Below are positions 63,301 to 64,000 of a DNA stretch of 64,000 nucleotides, piece after piece. Below the pieces are notes generated by a model that was given only the letters and a program-made list of their open reading frames with translations, was not told the origin of the DNA and made no database searches. The stretch's first letter is position 1, and each line of letters opens with the position of its first letter. Made by a program: the position numbers and the translations under genes. This DNA comes from Novosphingobium sp049354825 (GTDB lineage: Bacteria; Pseudomonadota; Alphaproteobacteria; Sphingomonadales; Sphingomonadaceae), in assembly GCF_049354825.1 (NCBI RefSeq), contig NZ_CP186480.1, positions 620,001 to 684,000 on the forward strand, read 5' to 3'.

Positions 63301-64000
63301 ATGAGCAAGCAGGTCTACCATTTCGGCGGTTCGGCAACCTCTGACGAGCCCCGCGCGAAGGACAAGACCATCGTCGGCGGCAAGGGGGCCAACCTGGCCG
63401 AGATGGCCGGGATCGGCCTGCCGGTGCCGCCCGGCTTCACCATCACGACCGAGGAGTGCGTGCGCTACCTTGCCGAAGGCGGCGAATTCGCGGCCGAGCT
63501 TCAGGCCGACGTCGCGGCCGCGCTGGCGCACATCGAGCAGGCGGTGGGCAAGCGCTTCGGCGATGCCGCCGATCCGCTGCTGGTCTCGGTTCGCTCCGGC
63601 GCGCGCGTTTCCATGCCCGGAATGATGGACACCGTCCTCAACCTCGGCCTCAACGACGCGACCGTCGAAGGCCTGGCCAGCGTCAGCGGCGACGCGCGCT
63701 TTGCCTGGGATTCCTACCGGCGTTTCATCCAGATGTACGCCGACGTCGTCCTTGGCCTGGATCATCACAAGTTCGAGGACGCACTCGAAATCGTCAAGGA
63801 AGACAACGGCTTTTACGCCGATGTTGACCTTGATGCCGAGCATTGGCGCCAGCTGGTCGGCGAATACAAGACGATCGTTGCCGAGGAACTCGGCCGCCCG
63901 TTCCCACAGGATGTCCACGAGCAGCTGTGGGGCGCGATCCGGGCCGTCTTCGACAGCTGGGATTCCGACCGCGCCAAGGTCTATCGCCGGCTCAACGACA
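63301..64000 (+). CDS. ppdK: Pyruvate, phosphate dikinase, N-terminal part
   Basis: Starts at ATG 63301 and is cut by the window end after 233 residues of a usual ~880. The N-terminal nucleotide-binding domain is clear: 'IVGGKGANLAEMAGIGLPVP', 'PGFTITTEECVRYL', 'LLVSVRSGARVSMPGMMDT' and 'FAWDSYRRFIQMYADVV'. It interconverts pyruvate and phosphoenolpyruvate with ATP and phosphate. 69 bases after glyS, an order common in alphaproteobacteria. Confidence 0.95.
   Translation, partial: MSKQVYHFGGSATSDEPRAKDKTIVGGKGANLAEMAGIGLPVPPGFTITTEECVRYLAEGGEFAAELQADVAAALAHIEQAVGKRFGDAADPLLVSVRSGARVSMPGMMDTVLNLGLNDATVEGLASVSGDARFAWDSYRRFIQMYADVVLGLDHHKFEDALEIVKEDNGFYADVDLDAEHWRQLVGEYKTIVAEELGRPFPQDVHEQLWGAIRAVFDSWDSDRAKVYRRLND

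Overview
The window is high-GC, gene-dense chromosomal DNA of an alphaproteobacterium, most likely a sphingomonad (Sphingomonadales; a Novosphingobium/Sphingomonas-type genome is my inference). Pointers are a GcrA cell-cycle regulator, a cydAB operon with a DUF2474 small subunit, the nusA-ylxR-infB-rbfA-truB-rpsO-pnp order, a mreBCD-mrdA-mrdB block, a fused CysN/C, and a SusD-less TonB-dependent alpha-glucan locus. Almost all of it is coding. No insertion sequence, phage, CRISPR array or rRNA is seen. Two tRNAs are present: Ser(CGA) and Lys(CTT).

Layout. 1-10.4 kb: translation/RNA block (3' end of nusA, ylxR, infB, DUF1697, rbfA, a convergent GNAT gene, tdk, a site-2-protease-like gene, truB, rpsO, pnp). 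truB has no ATG/GTG/TTG start at its conserved N-terminus. 10.4-16.4 kb: spermidine-synthase-like protein, cydA-cydB-DUF2474, gcrA, an orphan ABC-2 permease, hspQ and tRNA-Ser, then a 334-base gap holding a long hairpin. 16.4-31.3 kb: divergent alpha-glucan/maltodextrin utilisation locus. A LacI-type regulator, an MFS sugar transporter and a GH13 enzyme lie on the minus strand; a TonB-dependent receptor, a tryptophan-halogenase-like flavoprotein, two GH13 enzymes, a GH97 enzyme and an esterase lie on the plus strand. A 14-bp perfect palindrome and a degenerate copy look like operators of the LacI-type regulator.

31.3-39.1 kb: one minus-strand run, cysD-cysNC-cysQ followed by an EmrAB/TolC-type tripartite efflux pump. 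39.3-41.5 kb: HpcH/HpaI-family CoA lyase and thiolase. 41.7-47.4 kb: cell-shape operon mreB-mreC-mreD-mrdA-mrdB with tRNA-Lys after it. 47.6-49.9 kb: mutL with an overlapping lipoprotein gene. 49.9-53.2 kb: a compact minus-strand cluster, glutaredoxin, glutaredoxin-MauE fusion, DUF305 and two DUF1206 membrane proteins, of unknown joint function. 53.2-60.1 kb: ychF, DHA2-type MFS transporter, TPR protein, rplY-pth and a tandem TraB/GumN pair. 60.2-64 kb: glyQ, glyS and the 5' part of ppdK.

In the alpha-glucan locus the proposed flow (inference) is receptor uptake of maltodextrins across the outer membrane, trimming by exported GH13/GH97 enzymes in the periplasm, MFS import of the sugars, and final hydrolysis by the cytoplasmic GH13 alpha-glucosidase. 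The halogenase-like protein is the piece without an obvious role. All functional calls are from reading protein motifs and gene order; no database search was run.
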